In this document: positions 10,301-18,563 of the stretch, in pieces
Position numbering within the stretch: the stretch's first letter is position 1
Layout of the letters: each line of letters opens with the position of its first letter
Assembly (NCBI GenBank): GCA_019694895.1
Contig: JAIBBA010000010.1
Coordinates: forward strand, 1 to 46,127
DNA length: 46,127 bases
From: Chitinophagales bacterium
Lineage (GTDB): Bacteria; Bacteroidota; Bacteroidia; Chitinophagales; BACL12
Direction: 5' to 3'
The notes under the pieces: generated by a model
Told to the model about the DNA's origin: nothing
The model's database searches: none
The model's input: the letters and a program-made list of their open reading frames with translations, nothing else
Made by a program: the position numbers and the translations under genes

Positions 10301-11085
10301 AATTGCGCGATATGATTCAGGTTATTCAAGTGCCTTATGCATATCCACTGTCATACACCACTTATGGAAACCTCGACTTTGGAACAGTAAAAGGACTTTC
10401 TATTTCTTATGATATTGCTCGTCGCACACGCAACTTGAAATTATCTACAAGCTATACATTGCAGTTTGCAGATGGAACAGGTTCTAGTGCAACATCACAG
10501 ATCAACTTAGTTGGTGCAGGACAACCAAACCTCCGCACAATTATTCCATTGTCATATGATTCACGTCACGCGATTAAACTCGTGCTCGACTATCGCTTTG
10601 AAAATCCAAAAGGCAGCCAGCCTGATTGGTTAGACAATGCCGGTATGAACGTTACATTCAATGCGCGTTCAGGTGAACCTTATACGCGTCAGTCGAACCC
10701 ATTGCCTACAGCACAATTCGGTATCAACAACCGTTCTTCACTTGAAGGAGCTATCAATGGTTCACGCTTGCCATGGCACTATCGCACAGATATTAAAGTT
10801 GACCGTGCTTTCGAATTTGGCTTAGGCAAAGGTGAACGCCCTGTTTCAATGGATGTATATCTGTGGGTGCAAAACCTTTTCGATGCACAAAACGTGATTG
10901 CTGTTTATCCATATACCGGTAACCCAACTGATGATGGTTATTTGACATCAGCAGAAGGTATCGAAGCGATCAGCTCACAGGTAAATCCTGCAGCATTTGT
11001 CGATTTGTATAATATTAAAATGGATAATCCTGATAACTACAGTATTCCTCGCAGGATCCGTGTAGGTGTTTCATTTGATTTCTAA
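7369..11085 (+). CDS. TonB-dependent outer-membrane receptor with N-terminal carboxypeptidase-regulatory-like domain
   Basis: The 1238-residue protein has a signal peptide (MNKLLYALVVLVLCVGSAAAQ), then a CarboxypepD_reg-like beta-sandwich (about residues 24-105; GEIQGKVTNDKSEGIPFANV), a plug domain (about 130-225; LNIKGSRGDATEYIIDGVRV and GGVDPKYGDATGGFITITT), and a long barrel region ending in an aromatic terminal residue (RVGVSFDF). This is the SusC-like architecture of Bacteroidota, which imports substrates or moves proteins with energy from TonB. No SusD-like gene follows; instead, a secreted protein and a PorV-like barrel are downstream with 25-base gaps, suggesting a dedicated complex. 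The substrate cannot be read from the sequence. Confidence is high for the family and low for the role. Confidence 0.93.
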   Translation: MNKLLYALVVLVLCVGSAAAQSGEIQGKVTNDKSEGIPFANVVVYKNGVLQTGATTDFDGKYSIPALEPGTYEVEASYVGLKQRLTGITVSQGIVFLPDIVLSEQVLQTVVVKYQAPLVDKGNTSTGGVVTKEDIQKIATRNVTSIAATKEGVYQSDEGGGLNIKGSRGDATEYIIDGVRVSGSLKLPQDAIEQLEVITGGVDPKYGDATGGFITITTRGPAKDYNGSIELASSQYLDDYGYNLASLFLTGPFIVKNKGTDSAVAKFGFFLAGELEMEKDPDPSATDVWAVKGDVMQSLIDDPLRPSVTGAGFNKNSEFITKDDLETIGARDNVNNYGLSLNSKLDYKFSKNTNLQLGLSWRKFHANTYSRNFALFNAENNPVDDQNTYRGYLRFTQRFPEKRSVDNKESVVGNAYYSIQLDYTKFQSSRQDADHGMNPFAYGYIGQFNTYKAPVYFYTTDETTGLTGWVLAGYADTLVEFTPGEANPALAEYTTEYINGSALPPSSLFDIQLGGGLLNGDASNLFLSTYNMWWNYGVPWFNYSKSDDDQYSLNFAAALDLKNPKSKKVGKHSIEFGFEFQQRVERFYGVNPIGLWTIARQLTNKHILTLDTDNPILLIDGEQYTYDQYLSNPDLYFGEFDTITYNRLSLANDQAYFDAHLRDKLNSMGYAVGDLDYINIDNLPLDVFDLNLFSADELLNQGSSLVFYNGYDYLGNAQTGTVSFNDFFTQEDDNGVKTRPIDAFRPVYTAGYIQDRFNFNDIVFRVGVRVDRYDANRKVLIDKYSIYDVYSTAEVDGSLNPNGNHPGNIGQDYVVYVDDFNSPSPTILGYRDEDTWFNADGEEVTDPNVIAVTSSTGTITPYVVDPDADIKDANYDPNSSFEDYTPQITIMPRIAFSFPISKVEDREALFFAHYDILTQRPPTGTTTTPADYYFFLENAGALLDNPDLKPEKTIDYQVGFQQQLSTSSVIKISAFYKELRDMIQVIQVPYAYPLSYTTYGNLDFGTVKGLSISYDIARRTRNLKLSTSYTLQFADGTGSSATSQINLVGAGQPNLRTIIPLSYDSRHAIKLVLDYRFENPKGSQPDWLDNAGMNVTFNARSGEPYTRQSNPLPTAQFGINNRSSLEGAINGSRLPWHYRTDIKVDRAFEFGLGKGERPVSMDVYLWVQNLFDAQNVIAVYPYTGNPTDDGYLTSAEGIEAISSQVNPAAFVDLYNIKMDNPDNYSIPRRIRVGVSFDF

Positions 11086-11110
11086 TCCGAAAAAAAGTAA
11101 ACTGGTAGAT

Positions 11111-14100
11111 ATGTTACATAAAAAGCAGATTTGGATTGTTATGCTCATGCTTTTCCTGGGCTTTACTGCACAGGCAAAAGAAAATGCAGGGATCACCGGT
11201 AAACGCAGCACGAACTATGCGCGTTTGAATGCCGGTTGTGCTGATGCAACAACGCAGATCGATCTGGATATTAATAACGTTCGCGCCCGCTTGTTAGGGG
11301 CAGGCGACTTCTGGTGGGACCTTCAGAATGACGCAAAGTATGAAATTCCTAAAGTTGACCCTTCAACAGGTGTTATTCCTGTAAGCTCAAGCTTTGCAGG
11401 CGCACTCTGGATCGGTGGTATCGATGCCGGTGGTCAGTTGAAAATTGCCGCTCAGACTTATCGTCAAAGTGGTAATGACTTTTGGCCGGGACCACTTGAT
11501 GCCGACGGAACTATTGAAGAAGCAACTTGTAATGCTTACGACCGTCACTGGAAACTCAACCGTACAGATGTAGATGATTTCTTTGAAACCATTCTTGTTT
11601 ATGGCGGAACTCCGGGTGTTTCTCAAACTGCATCAGTAATCCCCGAAGGTGAAATACCTCAAATCATCCGCGAATGGCCGGGAGTAGGTAACCAGTATGC
11701 TACCGGTAAAGCAGGTGAATTGCTTGACGTTCAAAAAGACCTTGCTCCATTTGTTGACGTAAACTTCGATGGTATCTATTCTCCTGAATTAGGCGAATAT
11801 CCTGATATCGATGGCGACCAGGCTATCTTCTGGGTTTATAACGATAAAGGAAACATCCACACTGAATCAGGTGGTGATGCTATCGGTATAGAAATTCAAG
11901 CTATGGCATTTGGTTTCCAAACAAACGATGAGATCAACGACATGACCTTCTATCGTTATAAGGTTATCAACTATGCTACTACAGCACTCGACTCAACATA
12001 TTTCGGTCAATGGGTAGACTCCGACTTGGGAGCCTATGATGATGACTGGGTTGGTTGTGATACAACTTTATCACTCGGAATGTGCTACAATGGCGACCTT
12101 GTTGATGGTCCTACATCTCCAAATTATGGTGCAAACCCACCAATCTTTGGAACAGACTTCTTCCAGGGGCCAATTAAATACATCACTGAAGGCGGTTCTA
12201 TCGTAGATAGCGTGCGCCTCGGAATGTCGGCTTTCCTCTATTATAACAATGACTTCTCGATAATCGGTAACCCTGAGGTTGCTGCTCACTACTATGGTTA
12301 TATGTCAGGAACCTGGAAAGATGGTTCTCCATTTACCTATGGTGGAAACGGCTACGGTGGAACAACACTTTCAAACTTCATCTTCCCTAGCGATCCTTCA
12401 GATCCTACAGGTTGGAGCGAGTGTACTGAAAGCAATCCCGCTGCCGACCGTCGTTATCTGCAATCTGCCGGTCCTTTCACACTCTTCCCGGGTGCGAAAA
12501 ATGAGATCGTAGTTGGTGCCATTTGGGTGCGCCCTCCGGTATCAGGTGGTTGTCAGACTTCATTTGACCTTGCTCGTTTGGCCGACCAAAAAGCACAGGC
12601 ATTGTTTGATGCCGACTTCCAGTTAATTGGTGGTCCGGATGCACCTGATATGGATATCCGTGAGTTAGATCAATCGATAGTATTGTCTTTAACAAATGGT
12701 GTTACGTCAAACAACCAGGGTGAATCATATCAAGAAACAGATCCACTGATTGTAAGTATCGTTTCTCAGCTTCCTGATAGTATTCTTGAAGCAAATCCGG
12801 GTGCTACTGATTCTACTTATAACTTCCAAGGATATAAAATTTATCAGTTGGCGAACGCTCAGGTTTCTCCTTCTGAATATGGCGATGTAACAAAAGCGAA
12901 ATTGATTTATCAATGCGATCAGAAAGATGGTATCGATAAAATTGTGAACTATGATTTTGATGTATTGATAGGAGCTGATGTTCCTGAATTAATGGTTGCA
13001 GGTAACAACACAGGTATAAAACATACCTTCGAAGTTACCGATGATGCATTCGCAGAAGGGACAACGAAATTGATAAATTTCAAAACATATTATTTCTCTG
13101 TTGTATCCTATGCATATAATGATTTCATTCATTATGATCCAACAGATCCAAATTCACAAAAGCGTCCTTACCTTGAGGGTCGTAAAAACATCAAAGTATA
13201 TACTGCAATTCCACATAAACCGGATCCGGAAAATGGCGGTATGGTTTTAAATGCAGCATATGGCGATGGTCCTGAAATCACTAAGATAGAAGGTGTCGGC
13301 AATGGCGGTAATTTCCAGGAATTGACAGATGCATCTATTCAAACAATACTTGCCAATTCATTCATGAAAGACCCTACCTATAAAGGTAGAAGGGCGCCTG
13401 TTGATGTTATGGTTTATGACCCGGTTCGGGTGCCTGCAGCAGACTTTGAATTGCGTTTGGTGGATTCAACAAACAGTAATCCGTTAAATCCGGATAGTAC
13501 CTGGTGGGTATTAACCAACTTAACGGAAGGTGTTTCTGTGACTTCCGATTTTCCTATCAATATTGTGAACGAACAAGTATTGTCAGATTGGGGACTTGCA
13601 GTAACTGTGCATAATGTGTTTGATCCGGGTGGTCAGACTGTTAGCGGCTCATTTGTTGAAAAAGAAGTGAATAACGGATTTATTAGCGCAACATTATCTT
13701 ATACTGATCCTAATAAACAGTGGTTGACAGGCGTTCCTGATAATGATGGTACGTTACTCGACTGGATACGTTCCGGTATTGCTGATGGGACTTTCGTAGA
13801 TGTATTGCCTAACCCGGATGAAAATCAGGTGTTTGAAGGCGTGCTAGGCGGAACATGGTCGCCAACAGAATTGGTTGCCTTTAGTACTGCCGAAGTACCA
13901 TATGTTCCATTCCGTTCTATCACAGGTCTGCGTCCGCAAATTCCGATTGAAGAAACAATTGGTGTGGATGTGGTATTTACATCAGATCGCAGCAAATGGT
14001 CGCGTTGTATTGTTGTTGAAACTGGTGAATGCGAACGCCCTACTGGTGAGATTAAATTGGATATGCGTCAGCAACAATCCGTAAATCAGGATGGTGTTGC

Positions 14101-14986
14101 CGAAGGTTCAGAAGTTGGTTACTCATGGTTCCCGGGTTATGCAATTGATGTTGAAACAGGAACTCGCCTTAACTTATTCTTTGGTGAAGACGGATGTGCC
14201 GTTCAACCAGATGGCCGCGGTAAAGACATGTGTTTCAACCCATCAGATGTATTCTTTGATGAAACATTCAATCCTATTTATGGTGGTAAACACTATATGT
14301 ATGTTTCTAAAACTCAATACGATGGTTGCGAAAACATCCATGATTCTTTGCAATGGATAGGTGGTTCTAAACCTGAAACTTCTGTTTACAAGGATATTTT
14401 CAAAAATATTGTATGGGTTTCAATGCCATTCCTGAATACGGGATATACAAGTGCGGTAGGTTCACCAATGTTAGTTCCTACTGAGACTACTATTCAATTA
14501 CGTGTAACGAAACCATATTCTAATAAATTTGTAACAGGCGAAAACCTCGGTTTCCCGCTGTATCAATTCTCAACTGCGAATCTTGCTCCTTCAGTAAATG
14601 ATACTGAAACGGCTAGTGCAGCGCTTGATTTAATTAGAGTGGTTCCGAATCCGTACTACGCCTATTCTGCATACGAAACAAGTTCGTTGGATAATGCAGT
14701 GAAAATCACCAACCTGCCATCTAAATGTACTATCAGCATTTTCACTCTTGATGGAACATTGGTGCGCAGATTTGAACGCGATGTTACTTCAGATAATACA
14801 GCAGGTGGTGAATTGAATTCTAAGTCGTCGAACTTGGATACTTCACTCGAATGGGATTTGAAGAACGAGAAAAACGTGCCTATCGCCAGTGGTATGTATA
14901 TCATCCACATCGATGCAGGCGACCTTGGAGAAACAACAGTGAAATGGTTTGGCGTAATGCGTCCGATCGACTTAGACACATTCTAA
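11111..14986 (+). CDS. Large secreted protein with C-terminal T9SS-type/FlgD-like beta-sandwich domain
   Basis: I start the gene at the ATG at 11111, which gives a normal signal peptide (MLHKKQIWIVMLMLFLGFTAQA); an upstream in-frame ATG overlaps the receptor gene and would bury it. The 1291-residue product is rich in Asp, Gly, Pro and aromatic residues, as in extracellular beta-rich proteins. The last 110 residues (from VVPNPYYAYSAYE, then ISIFTLDGTLVRRF, LEWDLKN and SGMYIIHI) resemble the Ig-like C-terminal domains that direct Bacteroidota proteins through the type IX secretion system, although the final strand is not the standard type A ending. An Asp-rich segment (DVNFDGIYSPELGEYPDIDGDQ) could bind calcium. 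No catalytic domain was recognised. Its place between the receptor and the PorV-like gene suggests that the three act together. Confidence 0.75.
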   Translation: MLHKKQIWIVMLMLFLGFTAQAKENAGITGKRSTNYARLNAGCADATTQIDLDINNVRARLLGAGDFWWDLQNDAKYEIPKVDPSTGVIPVSSSFAGALWIGGIDAGGQLKIAAQTYRQSGNDFWPGPLDADGTIEEATCNAYDRHWKLNRTDVDDFFETILVYGGTPGVSQTASVIPEGEIPQIIREWPGVGNQYATGKAGELLDVQKDLAPFVDVNFDGIYSPELGEYPDIDGDQAIFWVYNDKGNIHTESGGDAIGIEIQAMAFGFQTNDEINDMTFYRYKVINYATTALDSTYFGQWVDSDLGAYDDDWVGCDTTLSLGMCYNGDLVDGPTSPNYGANPPIFGTDFFQGPIKYITEGGSIVDSVRLGMSAFLYYNNDFSIIGNPEVAAHYYGYMSGTWKDGSPFTYGGNGYGGTTLSNFIFPSDPSDPTGWSECTESNPAADRRYLQSAGPFTLFPGAKNEIVVGAIWVRPPVSGGCQTSFDLARLADQKAQALFDADFQLIGGPDAPDMDIRELDQSIVLSLTNGVTSNNQGESYQETDPLIVSIVSQLPDSILEANPGATDSTYNFQGYKIYQLANAQVSPSEYGDVTKAKLIYQCDQKDGIDKIVNYDFDVLIGADVPELMVAGNNTGIKHTFEVTDDAFAEGTTKLINFKTYYFSVVSYAYNDFIHYDPTDPNSQKRPYLEGRKNIKVYTAIPHKPDPENGGMVLNAAYGDGPEITKIEGVGNGGNFQELTDASIQTILANSFMKDPTYKGRRAPVDVMVYDPVRVPAADFELRLVDSTNSNPLNPDSTWWVLTNLTEGVSVTSDFPINIVNEQVLSDWGLAVTVHNVFDPGGQTVSGSFVEKEVNNGFISATLSYTDPNKQWLTGVPDNDGTLLDWIRSGIADGTFVDVLPNPDENQVFEGVLGGTWSPTELVAFSTAEVPYVPFRSITGLRPQIPIEETIGVDVVFTSDRSKWSRCIVVETGECERPTGEIKLDMRQQQSVNQDGVAEGSEVGYSWFPGYAIDVETGTRLNLFFGEDGCAVQPDGRGKDMCFNPSDVFFDETFNPIYGGKHYMYVSKTQYDGCENIHDSLQWIGGSKPETSVYKDIFKNIVWVSMPFLNTGYTSAVGSPMLVPTETTIQLRVTKPYSNKFVTGENLGFPLYQFSTANLAPSVNDTETASAALDLIRVVPNPYYAYSAYETSSLDNAVKITNLPSKCTISIFTLDGTLVRRFERDVTSDNTAGGELNSKSSNLDTSLEWDLKNEKNVPIASGMYIIHIDAGDLGETTVKWFGVMRPIDLDTF

Positions 14987-15010
14987 AACCGAAAACACAA
15001 CATAGCAGAA

Positions 15011-16063
15011 ATGAAAAGGATATTAATAGCACTGACATTATGCATCCCGGCTGGTGTGTTTGCCGGTAACCCGGATCGTTCGGGTGAAGCCGGAGCATCA
15101 GAATTGCTCATCGATCCATGGGCTCAAAGCAGCGGATGGTACGGACTGAATATTGCTTCGGTTCGTGGTGTGGAAGCACCAAATATCAACGTTGCCGGTA
15201 TGACCTTCATGGATGGTTCACAATTGGAATTCGACCGCACCGAATGGTTGGTGGGTTCTGATATCAGCCTTAACACTTTTGGTTTTGCTACCAAAGTAGG
15301 CGATGGAGCACTAGGCATTACCTTAACATCTATGGACCTCGGCGAGATCGAGGTTACAACTACTGATAACCCTGAAGGAACAGGAGCAGTTTACAAACCT
15401 CGCTTCTCTAACTTCGGAATTTCATACGCAAAACGTTTTGCAGATTATCTCAGTGGTGGACTTACTGTTCGCGTTATCTCTGAAAGTATCTCTGACGTAA
15501 AAGCGATAGGCGTATCAATGGATGTTGGTATCCAATATATCAGCGGTAGCGAAACACACCCTGAGCAAATTAAAATGGGTATCGCTTTACGCAATATCGG
15601 AACACCAATGAAGTATTCCGGCGACGGTCTCAGCTTCCGTGGAAATGTACCTGATGGTGATTATTCAATGACTCAGGAATTCCGTTCAGAATCATTTGAA
15701 TTACCTTCACTGCTTACTATCGGTCTTTCTTATGATTTCTATTTCGGCACACATAACCGCCTCACCGCAGTTGGAAACTTTACGTCAAACTCATTCTATA
15801 AAGATCAGTTTGGTGCCGGATTGGAATATGGTTTGAAAGTGAAAAATACTGAAATGTTCATGGTTCGCGCAGGATATCGTTATGAAAACGGTATTACCAG
15901 CGATGTAGATCGCACAACAGCATCTACAGGCATTGCTGCCGGTGTAACAGTTCAATATCCAATAGATGATCTTGGAAAAAACTTAGTAGCACTTAGCTAC
16001 TCATACAGAACCGCACAACAGTATCAAGGATCTCATTGCTTTGGTCTGCGTCTGAGTTTCTGA
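15011..16063 (+). CDS. PorV/PorQ-family outer-membrane beta-barrel protein
   Basis: The 350-residue protein starts with a signal peptide (MKRILIALTLCIPAGVFA) and then GASELLIDPWAQSSGWYGLNI, which fits the N-terminal segment of PorV/PorQ (UPF0164-type) proteins. The rest shows alternating hydrophobic strands typical of a FadL-like barrel and ends HCFGLRLSF with a terminal Phe. In type IX secretion, PorV carries substrates from the translocon SprA to the attachment complex; paralogues are encoded beside specific secreted proteins. Here it follows such a protein by 24 bases, so I infer that it is the dedicated shuttle or anchor for the upstream gene product rather than the core PorV. Confidence 0.8.
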   Translation: MKRILIALTLCIPAGVFAGNPDRSGEAGASELLIDPWAQSSGWYGLNIASVRGVEAPNINVAGMTFMDGSQLEFDRTEWLVGSDISLNTFGFATKVGDGALGITLTSMDLGEIEVTTTDNPEGTGAVYKPRFSNFGISYAKRFADYLSGGLTVRVISESISDVKAIGVSMDVGIQYISGSETHPEQIKMGIALRNIGTPMKYSGDGLSFRGNVPDGDYSMTQEFRSESFELPSLLTIGLSYDFYFGTHNRLTAVGNFTSNSFYKDQFGAGLEYGLKVKNTEMFMVRAGYRYENGITSDVDRTTASTGIAAGVTVQYPIDDLGKNLVALSYSYRTAQQYQGSHCFGLRLSF

Positions 16064-16076
16064 TAGATTTCTTTTA

Positions 16077-16084
16077 TACCTTTG
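16077..16084 (+). promoter_or_regulatory. Candidate -7 promoter element for greA
   Basis: TACCTTTG lies 13 bases after the stop of the PorV-like gene and 53 bases before the greA start. A transcription start 5-7 bases downstream would fall inside the left arm of the terminator hairpin at 16087. No -33 TTG is present at 19-21 bases, so this may be coincidental. Confidence 0.35.
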
Positions 16085-16086
16085 TG

Positions 16087-16121
16087 GAAACGTTTCTTAA
16101 CCGGAAACGTTTCTTTTTTTT
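16087..16121 (+). terminator. Rho-independent terminator after the PorV-like gene, in the greA leader
   Basis: Two identical copies of the palindrome GAAACGTTTC (16087-16096 and 16104-16113) are separated by a 7-base loop TTAACCG, forming a 10-bp perfect stem that is followed at once by eight T residues (16114-16121). This is the strongest terminator in the window. It closes the outer-membrane operon. Because it also lies between a promoter-like element and greA, it could act as a leader attenuator. Confidence 0.85.
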
Positions 16122-16137
16122 AAAAATACCTAAGCAT

Positions 16138-16611
16138 ATGGCAGAAGTATCATATCTGAGTAAAGAAGGGATGGATAACCTTAAAGCGGAAATCCAGGAG
16201 CTGAAGACCAAAGGCCGCGCAGAAATGGCCCGCCAGATAAAAGAGGCACGCGAAAAAGGCGACCTGTCTGAGAATGCAGAATACGATGCTGCAAAAGAAG
16301 CACAAGGCCTACTTGAAATGCGTATTGCAAAATTGGAGGAACTGCTCGCAAATGCACGTATACTGGATGAATCTAAAATAGATACTTCTAAAGTATCTGT
16401 ATTCACCACTGTAAAGCTGCAGGATATCAAGTTCAAACGCGAAATAAAATATACCCTGGTATCTGAAAAGGAAGCTGATGTGAAAAGCGGAAAAATTTCT
16501 GTTACTTCGCCTATCGGCAAAGGATTACTTGGCAAAAAAGTTGGTGAGGTTGTTAAAATTACCGTACCTGCCGGAGTCCTGGAATTTAAGATACTCGAAA
16601 TATCAATGTGA
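16138..16611 (+). CDS. greA: Transcription elongation factor GreA
   Basis: GreA enters the RNA polymerase secondary channel and stimulates cleavage of backtracked RNA. The 157-residue product from the ATG at 16138 matches the family length; an upstream in-frame ATG at 16036 lies inside the previous gene and is rejected. The N-terminal coiled coil carries the conserved acidic tip GDLSENAEYDAAKEAQ, and the C-terminal FKBP-like domain includes SPIGKGLLGKKVGEVV. The leader contains the hairpin at 16087-16121. The HIT-family gene starts 1 base after the greA stop. Confidence 0.97.
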   Translation: MAEVSYLSKEGMDNLKAEIQELKTKGRAEMARQIKEAREKGDLSENAEYDAAKEAQGLLEMRIAKLEELLANARILDESKIDTSKVSVFTTVKLQDIKFKREIKYTLVSEKEADVKSGKISVTSPIGKGLLGKKVGEVVKITVPAGVLEFKILEISM

Positions 16612-16612
16612 T

Positions 16613-17005
16613 ATGCCTTCCATATTTACACGCATCATCAATGGCGAAATACCTTGTCATAAAATAGCAGAAAACGATAAATATTTTGCCTTTTTAGATA
16701 TTATGCCTTTGGCACCCGGACATGTTTTGGTGGTGCCTAAAGTGGAAGTTGACTATATCTTTGAAATGGAAGAAGATGATCTTGCAGGAATTTTACCTTT
16801 TGCCCGCAATATTGCCATCGCCATGGGAAAAGCGATTCCTTGCGAAAGAATCGGGATCTCAGTAATCGGTTTGGAAGTTCCTCATGCACATGTGCACCTG
16901 CTTCCTTTGCGCACAATGGATGATATCAATTTCAGCCGACCTAAATTAAAAATGTCGCAGGAAGAACTCGCCTCAATTGCCGAGAAGATCAGAAGTTATT
17001 TATAA
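16613..17005 (+). CDS. HIT-family nucleotide-binding protein
   Basis: The product from the ATG at 16613 is 130 residues and begins MPSIFTRIINGEIPCHKIAE, the standard opening of bacterial HINT-like HIT proteins. The histidine triad HAHVHLLP is complete. Such proteins hydrolyse nucleoside phosphoramidates or related nucleotides; the physiological substrate is unknown. An upstream in-frame ATG at 16529 overlaps greA and is not needed. The gene is co-directional with greA (1-base gap) and ends 1 base from the convergent ruvC. Confidence 0.94.
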   Translation: MPSIFTRIINGEIPCHKIAENDKYFAFLDIMPLAPGHVLVVPKVEVDYIFEMEEDDLAGILPFARNIAIAMGKAIPCERIGISVIGLEVPHAHVHLLPLRTMDDINFSRPKLKMSQEELASIAEKIRSYL

Positions 17006-17006
17006 T

Positions 17007-17570
17007 CTATTTTATTTTTCCGGGATTGGCCTGAATGAAATCAGACCATCCTTTGTATTGCTTCCCCGCAACGGCCGGACGCTTTGATGCATTAACATGA
17101 CACACAGCTACTGCCAATGCATCTGTTTCATCAAAATATTTCGGCATGGACTCCAGTTGCAACATGCTTTGTAACATTTTGGCAACCTGTTCTTTACTCG
17201 CATTTCCTTTCCCTGTTATCGATTGTTTGATGCGACGGGGACTATATTCAATAACCTCCAGTCCGTTGCTTGCGGCAGCTACAATAGCAGCGCCTTGAGC
17301 ACGACCAAGTTTAAGCATGGATTGCACATTCTTCCCAAAAAACGGGGCCTCAATAGCCATCACAACAGGTTGATATTCCTTAATATAGGTACTTAGCTTT
17401 TCAAAGATGATACTCAACCGCGTGAAGTGATCGTCAGTCTTTTTTAACTGTATCACACCATTGATGATAATTTTGATTGTATTTTTATCCGCAGACACAA
17501 TACTGTATCCCAGAATGTTTGTTCCAGGGTCTACACCGAGAATGATCTTTTTTTCTGAAGCAGCAGCCAT
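17007..17570 (-). CDS. ruvC: Crossover junction endodeoxyribonuclease RuvC
   Basis: RuvC resolves Holliday junctions by symmetric cleavage, working with RuvAB. The 187-residue protein has the RNase H-like fold and all four acidic catalytic residues: D14 in GVDPGTN, E74 in MAIEAPFFGKN, and D147 and D150 in FDETDALAVAVCH. The C-terminus extends slightly past the usual end. It is convergent with the HIT gene and divergent from the next membrane protein gene by only 12 bases, so at least one promoter of this pair must lie inside a coding sequence. Confidence 0.97.
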   Translation of the reverse strand: MAAASEKKIILGVDPGTNILGYSIVSADKNTIKIIINGVIQLKKTDDHFTRLSIIFEKLSTYIKEYQPVVMAIEAPFFGKNVQSMLKLGRAQGAAIVAAASNGLEVIEYSPRRIKQSITGKGNASKEQVAKMLQSMLQLESMPKYFDETDALAVAVCHVNASKRPAVAGKQYKGWSDFIQANPGKIK

Positions 17571-17582
17571 TGATTATAAAAT

Positions 17583-18563
17583 ATGAAAACCACGAATAAA
17601 AAAACACTCTGGTGGTCCATTGCCATAAAAGTAGTGGTTTTTGGCATATTGCTCTTTGCCTTATATAAACAGGTGTACCTCAATGAAAATGTACATGCCA
17701 TTCCTGAGCAGTTTTTGAGCATCGGCGCAGGCAAGGCTATCGGATACGGAATTCTATTAGTGATCCTTATGATTATGAACTGGGGATTTGAAGCATGGAA
17801 ATGGAAAAAGGTAATAGATAATATCACACCTATTAAATTCATTCGCGCATTTAAAGCCGTTTGGACTGGAGTGACACTCGGGTTGTTTACGCCTAATCGC
17901 GTGGGGGAATTTGGAGGAAGAATTTTATATGTGCCAAGGAAATTCCGCATTAAGGGGGCAATTGTTTCTTTGATAGGTAGTTTCAGCCAGAATCTGATTA
18001 CGGTAATTGCCGGAATCGCAGGGTTACTTTGGTATGTTTATGCTATAGAAAAAATTGACCTGTTGGTGACTGGCGCCCTCGCTTTGGTAGCGGTAATCGC
18101 TGTCATTTTACTCCTGCTGGCGTATTATAACCTGGATGTAATGGTCAACCTTTTCCGCAAGGCAAAGTTTCTGAAGCGCATCTATCCCTATACAACCGTC
18201 CTTGGCGACTATTCCGCAAACGACCTCTCAAGGCTACTCCTGCTTGCTTTTCTGAGGTATAGTGTATATGCGGCACAGTATTTGATTTTACTCAATGTGT
18301 TCGGGGCAGAATTATCGGTGATGACGGGTTTAGCGGCAATTGCAGTGATTTTTCTGGCTCAAACAGTGGTACCCAGTTTCGCGATAGCAGACTTGTTGAC
18401 CAGATTGCCGGTGGCAGCATTAATACTGTCGAAATGTGATGTTTCGTTACAGATATCACTGGCAGCAACAACAAGCATCTGGATCCTGAATCTGATTATA
18501 CCGGCAATAGCAGGTTATATTTTTATTATAAGGTTCAACATATTTAAAAACCGACAATCATGA
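17583..18563 (+). CDS. Lysylphosphatidylglycerol-synthase-TM-like membrane protein (UPF0104 family)
   Basis: The 326-residue protein is an integral membrane protein with about eight hydrophobic segments and the family signature WTGVTLGLFTPNRVGEFGGR (about residues 98-117), typical of the flippase-like N-terminal part of MprF. The aminoacyl-transferase domain of MprF is absent, so this is a stand-alone UPF0104 protein, probably involved in lipid translocation or an unknown envelope function. The stop overlaps the start of the DUF3108 gene (ATGA), which indicates translational coupling and a shared envelope role. Confidence 0.85.
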   Translation: MKTTNKKTLWWSIAIKVVVFGILLFALYKQVYLNENVHAIPEQFLSIGAGKAIGYGILLVILMIMNWGFEAWKWKKVIDNITPIKFIRAFKAVWTGVTLGLFTPNRVGEFGGRILYVPRKFRIKGAIVSLIGSFSQNLITVIAGIAGLLWYVYAIEKIDLLVTGALALVAVIAVILLLLAYYNLDVMVNLFRKAKFLKRIYPYTTVLGDYSANDLSRLLLLAFLRYSVYAAQYLILLNVFGAELSVMTGLAAIAVIFLAQTVVPSFAIADLLTRLPVAALILSKCDVSLQISLAATTSIWILNLIIPAIAGYIFIIRFNIFKNRQS

